Assembly (NCBI RefSeq): GCF_005117025.1
Contig: NZ_SWCO01000006.1
Span: forward strand, 1-64,000
Source: Alteromonas portus
Lineage (GTDB): Bacteria > Pseudomonadota > Gammaproteobacteria > Enterobacterales > Alteromonadaceae
Direction: 5' to 3'
DNA length: 64,000 nucleotides
Shown here: positions 37,188 to 46,900 of the stretch, piece by piece
Layout: each line of letters begins with the position of its first letter
Position numbering within the stretch: the stretch's first letter is position 1
Translations under genes and position numbers: made by a program
Notes under the pieces: generated by a model
The model's database searches: none
The model's input: only the letters and a program-made list of their open reading frames with translations
What the model was told of the DNA's origin: nothing

Positions 37188-37580
37188 ATGGAAGGGAATA
37201 ACAACGTAATCGACGGCCATCGTGCAATAATCGGATTTACACTTGTTGAAGCGCTAGTGGTGTTGGCTATCATCGGAATATTAAGTGTAGCAGCCACAAC
37301 AGCTATCACTTCGAGTTGGCATTTGAGCCAAGTGAACCACGCTAAAGCTTACTTGATATCAATTCAAACAATGCAGTCGAGAAGTTGGATTGAATCGGGC
37401 GCATACTTGCCATTATCGGCTCTGCCACAAGCTAATATTGAAAATGTCAATATTTCACAAACCATGAGTAATAATGGTGAATATGAAATGGCGGCGACGC
37501 TACTATTTAAAGAGCAACACGACAGCTGCAGAATCATAAAGATAAGTGACTCAGCGCTATCGCCAAGGGAATGCTGGTGA
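37188..37580 (+). CDS. Solitary small prepilin, PilE/GspG-like
   Basis: A 130-residue protein with leader ending IIG, then FTLVEALVVLAIIGILSVAA (Glu at +5), and a short globular domain containing one pair of cysteines (DSCRIIK and PRECW). It is divergent from the minus-strand FimT-like gene and convergent with the FimT-like gene that starts at 38180, so it is probably transcribed alone. GAGAAAG precedes the ATG. It looks like a complete small pilin, not a fragment. Confidence 0.75.
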   Translation: MEGNNNVIDGHRAIIGFTLVEALVVLAIIGILSVAATTAITSSWHLSQVNHAKAYLISIQTMQSRSWIESGAYLPLSALPQANIENVNISQTMSNNGEYEMAATLLFKEQHDSCRIIKISDSALSPRECW

Positions 37581-37598
37581 ATTAAAGTACGTGGTCTC

Positions 37599-38180
37599 TT
37601 AGCTACAGGCTAAAGCATCACCCTCTAAGTCTTCTTTTGAACCATCGCCATCGCTGTCTACCGCAACTGAAATTCTGCCGTAAAGCGAAAGTAAAAGGGC
37701 AGAAGCATAGTCAGCATCATTATCTTTCGGGCATACGGTAATGGTCGCTGCCTTGTCTATACCTCCTTGTTCATCGAAGGTTATACTTCCCGTTATCCCG
37801 TATATAGTGTTCGCGGAATTGAGTGCATCACTTGCAACAATAAGCGTCTCGCTATTGTCGCGATTACCATTTCCATTCACGTCAGCAAACACCATCATGG
37901 CATTTTTCCAACTGTTAGTGCAGGCAGTGTAATTTGTTGTCGGGCACAAGATAACGTTGGCTTGTTCGTCTACCGCAGTGAACCTAGCACGCTGAAGCAC
38001 AGCGCTCAGGTTATTTATATCTGCGGTGATTTTATTTTTAATAAGAACGCTTTGTATACTGGGTGCGACTGTAGTGAGAATAATTGCAAGCACGGCAACG
38101 GCGACCAGCATCTCTAACAGCGTGAGCCCTTTCTGGCTAAAAACATTCCTTGAATTTGTTGTTAGTCTTGTTCTTCTCAT
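37599..38180 (-). CDS. FimT/GspH-like prepilin with two EF-hand-like loops
   Basis: A 193-residue prepilin cleaved after Gly18 (FSQKG), then LTLLEMLVAVAVLAIILTTV (Glu at +5) and the FimT/GspH extension LSAVLQRARFTAV. The globular domain contains two 12-residue Ca-loop-like motifs: DVNGNGNRDNSE (100-111) and DSDGDGSKEDLE (175-186). Single gene on the minus strand with a weak ribosome binding site. It is not part of the four-gene cluster because the solitary plus-strand pilin lies between them. Confidence 0.8.
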   Translation of the reverse strand: MRRTRLTTNSRNVFSQKGLTLLEMLVAVAVLAIILTTVAPSIQSVLIKNKITADINNLSAVLQRARFTAVDEQANVILCPTTNYTACTNSWKNAMMVFADVNGNGNRDNSETLIVASDALNSANTIYGITGSITFDEQGGIDKAATITVCPKDNDADYASALLLSLYGRISVAVDSDGDGSKEDLEGDALACS

Positions 38181-38649
38181 TTTTACAGTGCTAATTTCCG
38201 GAAATTTTAAGTTCAGCTATTAAGGCGTGTAGAGTGAACCTTGCTTCATAAACTCAAATTAGGCTTTCCTACGGTTTGTTGCTGGTTCCAAGGTGCTCTT
38301 ATTCATCGAATGCGTTGGTGCAAAGTGAACAGCCCAGTAAATCTATCTTCGATGTAATGATACCACGCGATAATTGTACGTTACTCGCTAATATTTTAGG
38401 GTAAACTAAAATACGACAATAAAGGTATGTTTTACCGTGATATCGCATCGTTGACCATACGCCTTACGGTTAACTATTTCACACGCGTAATACTTACGCT
38501 TTAAAAATAATTACATCAAGATAATCTGTACTTACTTTTGCTAGCTAAGTGCAAGGTAATTCAAATAGTTACGAGGATACCACTAACATCTGAAGTGATA
38601 TTGTCGTAGAATCAGGTTCCAGGACGCCTCAAAATACGTGGATATTACA
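38181..38649. other. Divergent region between FimT-like gene and nadE
   Basis: About 470 bases, AT-rich, with no supported gene on either strand. It should contain the promoters of both flanking genes. A TTGACC at 38451-38456 has no good -10 partner. I see no strong inverted repeats. Confidence 0.5.
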
Positions 38650-39827
<1,178 letters not shown>

Positions 39828-39846
39828 ACTAGCGCGGTTTATCACA

Positions 39847-39873
39847 AAAAAGGGAGCCAGCGGCTCCCTTTTT
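39847..39873. terminator. Bidirectional terminator between glnB and slyD
   Basis: The stem AAAAAGGGAGCC pairs with GGCTCCCTTTTT around AGC. T tracts on both strands serve the convergent genes. Confidence 0.92.
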
Positions 39874-39889
39874 AAATGTTTAACACGGC

Positions 39890-40405
39890 TTAGTGTTTGT
39901 CTTCAGAGCATTCACCTGTTTTGGGATCACAGCAGCTGCTTTCTGCTTGGTGCACATGACCATGCTCAAGCTCTTCTTTTGTCGCCTCGCGCACATCAAC
40001 AACTTCAACATCGAAAGTTAACGGAATACCAGCTAGCGGGTGATTTCCATCAACAACAACTTCTTCGTCAGTTGTTTCGATAATAATTACTGATTGCTCG
40101 CCCTGGGGCGTCGTTGCGCGAAAAGACATACCCACTTCAACATCCATTCCTTCAAACATGGAGCGAGGAACGGTTTGAACGAGTTCGTCAGCACGTTCAC
40201 CATAAGCTTTCTCTGGAGTCACAGAAACGTTAAAGCTATCGCTTTTCGATTTACCAATAAGTGCATCTTCTAGTCCTTCAATTAAGAAGCGACGACCTAG
40301 TAGCACCACTAGTGGCGATTTCCCTTCTGAAGAGTCTAGCGTTGTGCCGTCTTCGGTAGATACGGTGTAGTGTAGCGTTACAACGCTGTCAGAAGTAATT
40401 GTCAT
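39890..40405 (-). CDS. slyD: SlyD, metal-binding FKBP-type prolyl isomerase
   Basis: A 171-residue cytoplasmic chaperone/isomerase involved in nickel delivery and phage lysis protein folding in E. coli. The FKBP part begins VVTLHYTVSTEDGTTLDSS. The insert-in-flap region ERADELVQTVPRSMF follows, then DGNHPLAGIPLTFDVEVVDV. The C-terminal tail is short but metal-binding in character (HGHVHQAESSCCDPKTGEC). The tail is much shorter than in E. coli. Convergent with glnB. Confidence 0.95.
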   Translation of the reverse strand: MTITSDSVVTLHYTVSTEDGTTLDSSEGKSPLVVLLGRRFLIEGLEDALIGKSKSDSFNVSVTPEKAYGERADELVQTVPRSMFEGMDVEVGMSFRATTPQGEQSVIIIETTDEEVVVDGNHPLAGIPLTFDVEVVDVREATKEELEHGHVHQAESSCCDPKTGECSEDKH

Positions 40406-40464
40406 AACAAATCCTATCTTGGCCCTTTAAGAAAGGGCAATAAATGTAATGCAGTAAAAACTGC

Positions 40465-41511
40465 TTATCGACGTTTTTTCACAATATTGCTAGCTTGCTG
40501 CTCAATACTGTACGGCAAAGTATTAGGGTAACAGGTAATGGCATTATTATCAGCCAATCTATGTAAATCTTCGCTGGTGGTGTCGTTGTTGAGCACAGCA
40601 ATAAACCAGGTTTCATTATCGAGCGACGCGACATTGAGTATTTTGCCCGCTATACGCCAATTTTCGCCCAACTGCTTTTCTAATGTATCGCCAGTTTTAA
40701 TATCTACGTTACCTTCAAGCTTAAAGCTGTAGGCTGCCCGTTTGTTTTTACCTAAGAAGCGGGTCCGGGCCACCACCTCTTGCCCCATATAGCAGCCTTT
40801 ATCAAAGTCTATACCGTTAAGCGCCTGCACATTTATCATTTGTGGCACGTATTCCGCCACTGCGTCGCCTTGCACTAAAGCGTGTACGCTTTGAATTTGT
40901 ATAGCGTCAAACACGGTTTGGGTATAGCAAGAAAGGGTTTGCGCCTCTATTAACGAATTTATTTGCTTTGCGCCATTATCATCTAAAAGAACAATAATTC
41001 CTTTGCAGCTTGTATTGGCAAAATAGGCAACGCCGTGTTCGCTCTCGATCTTATTAAGTGAACCATTGTCAGCAATATCGCTCTCAAGAAGGCGATTCAC
41101 CTCGTTTTCGGAGAAAAGCTGGCTTAACGCTGCCTTTACTTCGTTAGTTTTCACCGCATCAAGCGAAATAAAGTAAGCGCTGTATGTTTGTGTGTCGTCG
41201 AGAATATCAACCTTTGAGAACACACCATACTTATTAAGCTGGGCTAATGAATGGCTACCCGCATCTTCATTGGTAACCAACAATAATTTGTTTTGGTGGC
41301 GAGTTACGTACCCGGTAGACCACGTTTTGCCTTTGTTATCACAATGGGCGAAGTGTCTGGCAATATTTTCGTCTAGCTTATTAATATTGACCGTAATTTG
41401 CCCCTGCAGGTAACTGTCGGCCTGTTCTCCTTCCAAAGAAATTATCATGGTATTTGAAAGTTTAACCACAAATTCATTTGGAAGACTTTGTAATGATGCG
41501 ATAGATGTCAT
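40465..41511 (-). CDS. ygfZ: YgfZ, folate-dependent iron-sulfur assembly factor
   Basis: A 348-residue protein of the GcvT-like aminomethyltransferase fold, needed for repair or assembly of certain Fe-S enzymes such as MiaB. The diagnostic KGCYMGQEVVARTRF motif, with its conserved cysteine, is near residue 240. Start: ATG at 41511, with GTG codons just upstream as alternatives. It is divergent from sdhE, the same arrangement as in E. coli. Confidence 0.93.
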   Translation of the reverse strand: MTSIASLQSLPNEFVVKLSNTMIISLEGEQADSYLQGQITVNINKLDENIARHFAHCDNKGKTWSTGYVTRHQNKLLLVTNEDAGSHSLAQLNKYGVFSKVDILDDTQTYSAYFISLDAVKTNEVKAALSQLFSENEVNRLLESDIADNGSLNKIESEHGVAYFANTSCKGIIVLLDDNGAKQINSLIEAQTLSCYTQTVFDAIQIQSVHALVQGDAVAEYVPQMINVQALNGIDFDKGCYMGQEVVARTRFLGKNKRAAYSFKLEGNVDIKTGDTLEKQLGENWRIAGKILNVASLDNETWFIAVLNNDTTSEDLHRLADNNAITCYPNTLPYSIEQQASNIVKKRR

Positions 41512-41698
41512 ATTCACCACTGTAAAATTCGCTGTATGTACTCAAGGTATGGTAAAACCATCAATATTCAAGGGCAATACACGGGAATGTGTACAGATTA
41601 AGTTCTATTTAGTTTGCCTATCTGACCAAAAGAGCAGTGATCCCCACGCATAGGGCATGGTATTATTGTTAGCGAATAAAAAACGGTATGAAAGACAT

Positions 41699-41950
41699 AT
41701 GTTTGAACCAAAAAGATTAGCCCGATTAAAGTGGGCGTGCCGCAGAGGCATGCTAGAGTTAGATGTACTTTTACTTCCTTTTGTGGAAGAAGCCTTCGAT
41801 TCTTTAAGTTATGAAGATCAAGAAACATTTGAACGTTTACTTACCAGCGACGACCCAGATTTGTTTGCATGGATCATGGGACACCAGAAGTGCGAAGATC
41901 CTGAACTAGCCGCCATGGTGGCGACTATCGTCAATCGTGTCAAAGTATAG
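41699..41950 (+). CDS. sdhE: SdhE, succinate dehydrogenase flavinylation factor
   Basis: An 83-residue protein of the YgfY/CptB/SdhE family. It helps attach FAD covalently to SdhA and FrdA. The essential RGxxE motif is Arg16-Gly17-Met-Leu-Glu20, within KWACRRGMLELDVLL. The ATG at 41699 is preferred over an open frame 14 codons upstream. The 3' end overlaps the next gene by 14 nt, coupling it to the YgfX-like partner. Confidence 0.95.
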   Translation: MFEPKRLARLKWACRRGMLELDVLLLPFVEEAFDSLSYEDQETFERLLTSDDPDLFAWIMGHQKCEDPELAAMVATIVNRVKV

Positions 41951-42467
41951 AATTTGCATTACGCACAATAGGTTTAGAAGGTTATTTGGGGAAGTGTGCG
42001 TTGCTGTTTGTCTTTTCGCAGCACTGTGCAGCCTTCCTCAATACTTGTGGTCTTGGCTGAGCTTCTCAAAATTGATAGCGCTTGTTGCTGTCGCAACTAC
42101 GTTGGTTATTTTTTGGCGTCTTTATGACGTGTTTAGTAACAAAATTTCTGCTACCCAATACACTCTCTCTTTGACCAACGATGGTATTATCCGGGTTGTT
42201 GACGACAATACACTTCCAGTGGATTTGCAAAGTACGCCAAAGGGGAGCGTGTTAGTTGATGCTAAGGCCGACGGCACATCAATGAACATTCATCATTCTT
42301 CCCAGCTCTTTACTTGGGGGCTGTGTATCAATGTGCCGCGCCAAAAACTCAGATGGTTTGAAAAAGATCATAGCCATCTCGCATGGATCTTAAAAGGTGA
42401 GTGCTGCGAAGCAGATTATCGCCGGTTGGCTAGAGCCATTATCTTGGCCCGTAAAGCAACGCCTTAA
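41937..42467 (+). CDS. YgfX-like membrane protein, partner of SdhE
   Basis: A 176-residue protein with two adjacent membrane segments (about 17-33 and 44-61), followed by a soluble domain. This layout and its overlap with sdhE match YgfX (also called CptA), a membrane protein reported to affect cell shape in E. coli. It is about 40 residues longer than the E. coli protein. The start is a GTG inside the sdhE 3' end. Sequence similarity is low, so the assignment rests mainly on position and topology. Confidence 0.65.
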   Translation: MSKYRICITHNRFRRLFGEVCVAVCLFAALCSLPQYLWSWLSFSKLIALVAVATTLVIFWRLYDVFSNKISATQYTLSLTNDGIIRVVDDNTLPVDLQSTPKGSVLVDAKADGTSMNIHHSSQLFTWGLCINVPRQKLRWFEKDHSHLAWILKGECCEADYRRLARAIILARKATP

Positions 42468-42480
42468 AGGAATTAAAAAG

Positions 42481-43347
42481 ATGTTTCGTGAGTATACCAA
42501 AGCGTTATTTAAACGCGTTGACGCCAGGCAGCTTATGCAGTTTAAACCGCCTACGTTGCCTCAGCGCATCTATACCAAAACCCTCAGTGTCGACAATGTG
42601 CACTACGCTGCTTTTTGCCAGGAAGTTGACTGGCCGGCAAATGAGCATGTTCATCCACTTTATTTACAGATGCTCTCTTTACCCTTGCAAATGCAATGCT
42701 TGCTGGACAAGCAAAGCCCATTTCCATTGCTTGGGCTAATACATGCAGCTAATAAAGTATCCGTATTAGACCATTGCGATTTAAGCGAACCCTTTGAATG
42801 TCGCGTGCGCTTTCATGAAGTGAGACCTCATAATCGAGGTTGGGAAGTAGATGTGATGTTAGAAGCACTGCAGGCGGGGAACTTGGTTTACAGGGCGATA
42901 AGTAGCTATTTAGTGAAGGTAAAAGCCGTTCATGTAGCCCCACTGGGTGCTAAACACGACTTCCATGATGACTGTGAACTGGACAATAGAGCGCTTATTG
43001 GTGAGATTAGTGTTTCGGCTAATACAGGCCGCCGCTATGCAAAGCTTTCGGGTGACTATAATCCTATTCACTTGTCAGCAATATCTGCCAAGATGTTTGG
43101 GTTTAAACGGCCTATTGCACACGGTATGTGGACGTTATCACGCGCAGTGTCGGCGTTTGTGAGCCATCAAGACCACGGTCAATCCACAAACTTGAAAGAG
43201 ATAAACTGTCGCTTTAGAAAGCCCATCTTTTTACCTAATGATATTCATATTCAACAACACTGCAAGACAGATAACAGTGTGTTGATGGATGTTACCGATA
43301 GTAATGATAGCCTTGTGCACTTATCTGCGAGCTTAACGTTTAATTAG
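42481..43347 (+). CDS. MaoC-type hot-dog dehydratase domain protein
   Basis: A 288-residue protein. The C-terminal half carries the R-hydratase signature KLSGDYNPIHLSAISAKMFG followed by PIAHGMW (about 195-225), the catalytic Asp/His region of MaoC-like enoyl-CoA hydratases. The N-terminal half looks like a degenerate second hot-dog domain, so it is probably a double hot-dog protein. Substrate unknown; likely an acyl-CoA or acyl-ACP. The ATG at 42481 follows AAAGGA. It starts 13 nt after the YgfX-like gene. Confidence 0.82.
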   Translation: MFREYTKALFKRVDARQLMQFKPPTLPQRIYTKTLSVDNVHYAAFCQEVDWPANEHVHPLYLQMLSLPLQMQCLLDKQSPFPLLGLIHAANKVSVLDHCDLSEPFECRVRFHEVRPHNRGWEVDVMLEALQAGNLVYRAISSYLVKVKAVHVAPLGAKHDFHDDCELDNRALIGEISVSANTGRRYAKLSGDYNPIHLSAISAKMFGFKRPIAHGMWTLSRAVSAFVSHQDHGQSTNLKEINCRFRKPIFLPNDIHIQQHCKTDNSVLMDVTDSNDSLVHLSASLTFN

Positions 43348-43406
43348 GCTTAGGCAAGGAAGAGATGAGCAGTCGATTGGTTAAGATTGATGTTTAGTGA
43401 ATTGTG

Positions 43407-43438
43407 AAAAGAGAGCATGCGGTTTCTGCTCTCTTTTT
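43407..43438 (+). terminator. Intrinsic terminator after the MaoC-domain gene
   Basis: The stem AAAAGAGAGCA pairs with TGCTCTCTTTT and is followed by a T run. Confidence 0.9.
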
Positions 43439-43577
43439 ATTTTATACTTCTTATCGAGCGCTAAATAGAATTTTTGAGCTTCATCCATTTCGGCCCAACG
43501 ACCATGATTCTGCTTATTCCATTGAACGCAGTGCGCTAAACAATACTGCGTGAATGCACTAAGCCTTCATTGAAAGA

Positions 43578-43598
43578 GGCGCATTCAATTTAAGCGCC
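43578..43598 (-). terminator. Weak terminator of nadB
   Basis: GGCGC pairs with GCGCC around 11 nt. On the minus strand it is followed by TCTTTC. A short stem, so only a tentative call. Confidence 0.4.
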
Positions 43599-43631
43599 TT
43601 CTTCAATCAGATACAGACCTTTACCTTTATG

Positions 43632-45317
43632 CTAGTCGGCATCAGCAAAGCTGTCTTGAGTAATGAGCGACCCTACGTCAGCACCAGACAATTGTTTTCT
43701 GGGAATAAGTATTGTTGGAACAGGATTGTCCAATTGTTCAGGATGATCCAAGTTGAAATGTAGTCCTCGGCTTTCTTTTCGTTCCATCGCGCATCGCACA
43801 ATGAGTTCTGCAACCGTAACGAGGTTTCGAAGCTCTAGCAGGTTGTTACTCACTCTGAAGTGTGAGTAATATTCAGTAATCTCTTGCTCTAATAGTTTAA
43901 TGCGGCGCATGGCCCGTTCAAGGCGCTTGTCTGTTCGCACAATGCCCACGTAATCCCACATGAACAGCCTAAGTTCGTGCCAGTTATGCTGAATGATTAC
44001 TTCTTCGTCAGAATTTGATACCTGACTTTCGTCCCAGGGCGCAATTGACTCTTCACAATCTGCACTGGGCAGATTTTTAATAATGTCTTCTGCAGCCGCA
44101 CTCGCGAACACCACGCACTCTAGTAGTGAGTTAGACGCCATACGGTTAGCACCGTGTAACCCTGTGTAGGCCACTTCACCGATTGCGTATACATTGTTCA
44201 AATCAGTTTTGGCGTTGAAGTCGGTCATCACCCCGCCGCAACTGTAGTGCGCTGCCGGCACCACAGGAATAGGTTCACGGGTGATATCGATACCAAGCGA
44301 GCGGCACTTTCGATAAATATTAGGGAAGTGCTTAACGATAAAGTCAGCGGGTTTATGGCTGATATCCAGATACATACAGTCAGCGCCTAATCGCTTCATT
44401 TCATAGTCGATAGCGCGAGCGACTACGTCGCGCGGAGCAAGGTCACCACGCTCATCGAATTTGTGCATAAAGCGGGTGCCGTCGGCGTGGCAAAGATTTG
44501 CACCTTCGCCGCGTAGCGCTTCGGTAATTAAGAAATTACGTGCCTGCGGGTGGAATAAGCAGGTGGGATGAAATTGATTGAATTCCATATTGGCTACGCG
44601 ACAGCCTGCGCGCCACGCCATAGCAATGCCATCACCGCTCGACACATCAGGGTTAGAAGTATACTGGTACACCTTGCTACCGCCGCCGGTTGCTAAGGCA
44701 ACGAAAGGTGCGCGAATTACTTCAACGTGTTCTTGTTGCCTATTCCAAACATAGGCGCCCACAACGCTGTTTTTCTCTTCTTTAGAAGGAATGAGGTCAA
44801 TGGCGTTATAACGCTCAAATACGTGAATGTTTGGGTGAGTCGATACTGCGTCGTTCAACGTAATCTGAAGCGCTTCACCTGTGGCGTCTGCGGCGTGTAG
44901 AATGCGACGGTGGCTATGGCCGCCTTCGCGGGTAAGATGAAAGCGCTCCTCACCGGATTCGCTTTTCTCTGTATCAAACGGCACACCATAGCCGATAAGC
45001 CATTCAAGGGATGCTTTTGCTCGTTCTGCGGTAAACCTTACTGCTGGCTCCTCACATAGCCCTGCGCCTGCTGCTAACGTGTCGGTTACGTGAGCATCTA
45101 TGGAGTCTTGTTCATCGAATACAGCAGCAATACCACCTTGTGCATAGCGGGTAGAGCCTTCATTGCGATCACTTTTACTTAGTACAATAACTTGACAATG
45201 GTCGGCCAGTTTCAGTGCTAAGCTTAATCCAGCCGCGCCACTCCCGATAATCAACACATCACAACGGTGTTCTATTGCATTTGAAGTGGAAGTTAGTGAA
45301 GACGATACAGATTTCAT
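43632..45317 (-). CDS. nadB: L-aspartate oxidase
   Basis: A 561-residue FAD-dependent enzyme that oxidises aspartate to iminoaspartate, the first step of NAD synthesis from aspartate. The FAD-binding [18 protein letters not shown] motif is near the N-terminus (20-37). [10 protein letters not shown] and the HPTCLFHP and ALRGEGA blocks of the succinate dehydrogenase flavoprotein family follow. Slightly longer than E. coli NadB because of a Ser/Thr-rich N-terminal extension (about 18 residues). Divergent from rpoE, as in E. coli. The ribosome binding site is weak. Confidence 0.96.
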   Translation of the reverse strand: MKSVSSSLTSTSNAIEHRCDVLIIGSGAAGLSLALKLADHCQVIVLSKSDRNEGSTRYAQGGIAAVFDEQDSIDAHVTDTLAAGAGLCEEPAVRFTAERAKASLEWLIGYGVPFDTEKSESGEERFHLTREGGHSHRRILHAADATGEALQITLNDAVSTHPNIHVFERYNAIDLIPSKEEKNSVVGAYVWNRQQEHVEVIRAPFVALATGGGSKVYQYTSNPDVSSGDGIAMAWRAGCRVANMEFNQFHPTCLFHPQARNFLITEALRGEGANLCHADGTRFMHKFDERGDLAPRDVVARAIDYEMKRLGADCMYLDISHKPADFIVKHFPNIYRKCRSLGIDITREPIPVVPAAHYSCGGVMTDFNAKTDLNNVYAIGEVAYTGLHGANRMASNSLLECVVFASAAAEDIIKNLPSADCEESIAPWDESQVSNSDEEVIIQHNWHELRLFMWDYVGIVRTDKRLERAMRRIKLLEQEITEYYSHFRVSNNLLELRNLVTVAELIVRCAMERKESRGLHFNLDHPEQLDNPVPTILIPRKQLSGADVGSLITQDSFADAD

Positions 45318-45435
45318 GTATTTTTATATCAATTCAAACGAGCAAAGGTTCGGCAAGTCTAAAGGATGAATAGCAAAACACAATCATTCTTGCCCCCTGA
45401 TATAAGCATTTTTTAAAATATTTAATGCTTTTACC

Positions 45436-45462
45436 GAACTTTTGTAAACAGAACGCGTCTAT
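45436..45462 (+). promoter_or_regulatory. Sigma-E promoter of rpoE
   Basis: GAACTT at 45436-45441, 16 nt of spacer, then TCTAT at 45458-45462. This fits the sigma-E consensus (GGAACTT and TCTRA). It lies 44 nt before the rpoE ATG, as expected for autoactivation. Confidence 0.85.
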
Positions 45463-45505
45463 ACACATGCTTGTTAGAGCTATTGTGTAGTTGAAGTAGG
45501 GAGTA

Positions 45506-46093
45506 ATGGCTCGAATGAGCGAGCAGATAACCGACCAACAACTGGTCGAAAAAGTACAGCGTGGCGATAAAAATGCGTTCAATTTGTTGGTAACCCGTTA
45601 CCAACATAAAGTGATGCATCTCGTTTCTCGCTATGTGAAAAATACCGGTGACGTTGCTGATGTAACGCAAGAAGCGTTTATTAAAGCATACCGCGCCTTA
45701 CCTAATTTTCGTGGTGACAGTGCATTTTATACTTGGCTTTATCGCATAGCGGTAAACAGTGCCAAGAATTATCTTGTTTCTCAAGGCCGCAAGCCACCAG
45801 CAAGCGATGTCGATGCTGACGAAGCAGATTTCTATGAAGGTAGTGATGCGTTAAAAGAGCAATCTACACCTGAGCGAAGCTTGTTATCTGAGGAAATCGA
45901 AGAAACTCTGTTTAAGGTAGTAGAGAAGCTGCCGGACGATTTACGCATGGCGATTACGCTGCGTGAAATTGAAGGGTTGAGCTATGAAGAAATCGCGAAC
46001 GTAATGTCGTGTCCTGTAGGTACGGTAAGATCCCGTATTTTTAGGGCCCGAGAGGCGATTGATAAAGTTATTCAACCGTTGTTAGAAAATTAA
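45506..46093 (+). CDS. rpoE: RNA polymerase sigma factor RpoE (sigma-E)
   Basis: A 195-residue ECF sigma factor that activates the envelope stress regulon. Region 2 shows QHKVMHLVSRYVKNTGDVAD and FRGDSAFYTWLYRIAVN. Region 4 shows LREIEGLSYEEIANVMSCPVGTVRSR. Very close to E. coli RpoE. The start is either ATG 45506 (AGGGAG close by) or ATG 45515, which gives the MSEQ N-terminus of E. coli. It heads rpoE-rseA-rseB-rseC and is divergent from nadB. Confidence 0.97.
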   Translation: MARMSEQITDQQLVEKVQRGDKNAFNLLVTRYQHKVMHLVSRYVKNTGDVADVTQEAFIKAYRALPNFRGDSAFYTWLYRIAVNSAKNYLVSQGRKPPASDVDADEADFYEGSDALKEQSTPERSLLSEEIEETLFKVVEKLPDDLRMAITLREIEGLSYEEIANVMSCPVGTVRSRIFRAREAIDKVIQPLLEN

Positions 46094-46192
46094 AAAGAAA
46101 TAAAATCAAAAAAAGATGAACTTTCTTTTTTCCACGATGACTAACAGCTGTGTTAGGGTAGTTAACGATCACTTTGATCTGGAAATGAATAT

Positions 46193-46774
46193 ATGACGCA
46201 ACAGCAAGAAAAATTGTCCGCATTCATGGATGGTGAGATAGAAGGCAATGACATCATCGATGCGATTAAGCACGATGAAGCGCTTCAAGCCAAATGGCAA
46301 CGTTACCACGTGTATCGCGGTGCAATGCGAAAAGAGGCAAGCGTTGCTCCTCAGTTGGACATTACAGCAAGCGTAGCAGCTGCGCTTGAAAATGAGCCAG
46401 CCATAGTCGCACCTAAACGTTCGCGCTGGCAGTCGATACCACTAATTGGCAGTGTCGTTCCTTTTGCCAAGCAGTCAGGTCAATTTGCAGTGGCCGCATC
46501 GGTGGCAGTGGCAGTTATCTTTGGTGTTCAGTACACTAATCAAGAAGCGCCTACCGAGCCATTTATGACAGCGCCAACGATTGCACCTCAAGGGGGATTG
46601 TCTCCAGTAAGCTTGGAACAAACCCGAACTTTGCCGCGCAATGACATGAACGAAATGCTTGAGAAAAAGCGCAAAATTAATGCGCTAATTGCTGACCATG
46701 AGCAGCAAATAAAGCTTAAGCAAGCGCAGGAAGAGGAAAGTGAAAACGAGACAAGTGGACCAGAGCGTCCGTAG
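46193..46774 (+). CDS. rseA: Anti-sigma-E factor RseA
   Basis: A 193-residue single-pass inner-membrane protein. The cytoplasmic sigma-binding domain is at 1-65 (KLSAFMDGEIEGNDIIDAIKHD and WQRYHVYRGAMRKE). One membrane helix lies near 100-118 (GQFAVAASVAVAVIFGV), then a periplasmic region ending in a charged coiled-coil-like tail. DegS and RseP would cleave it under stress. It starts 99 nt after rpoE, with a modest GGA ribosome binding site. Confidence 0.93.
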   Translation: MTQQQEKLSAFMDGEIEGNDIIDAIKHDEALQAKWQRYHVYRGAMRKEASVAPQLDITASVAAALENEPAIVAPKRSRWQSIPLIGSVVPFAKQSGQFAVAASVAVAVIFGVQYTNQEAPTEPFMTAPTIAPQGGLSPVSLEQTRTLPRNDMNEMLEKKRKINALIADHEQQIKLKQAQEEESENETSGPERP

Positions 46775-46854
46775 GTTTTCGCTAGGCTAATCAACATTAG
46801 TTGGAGTGCGCTTTCGTAAGTAAATTGCGACTGACATGCATTTCATATTTTAAT

Positions 46855-46879
46855 CATACCAGCATATACTGCTGGTATG
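46855..46879 (+). promoter_or_regulatory. Perfect hairpin in the rseA-rseB gap
   Basis: CATACCAGCA (46855-46864) pairs exactly with TGCTGGTATG (46870-46879) around TATAC. It is followed by TTTGTTTT and then the rseB ribosome binding site. It may act as an attenuator or partial terminator setting the level of rseB relative to rpoE and rseA. Confidence 0.65.
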
Positions 46880-46900
46880 TTTGTTTTAAGGCGGGAAAAA

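Noticed and set aside
37767..38117. 116-codon plus-strand frame opposite the FimT-like pilin
   Set aside because: Fully antisense to a gene with a clear prepilin signature; no supporting features.
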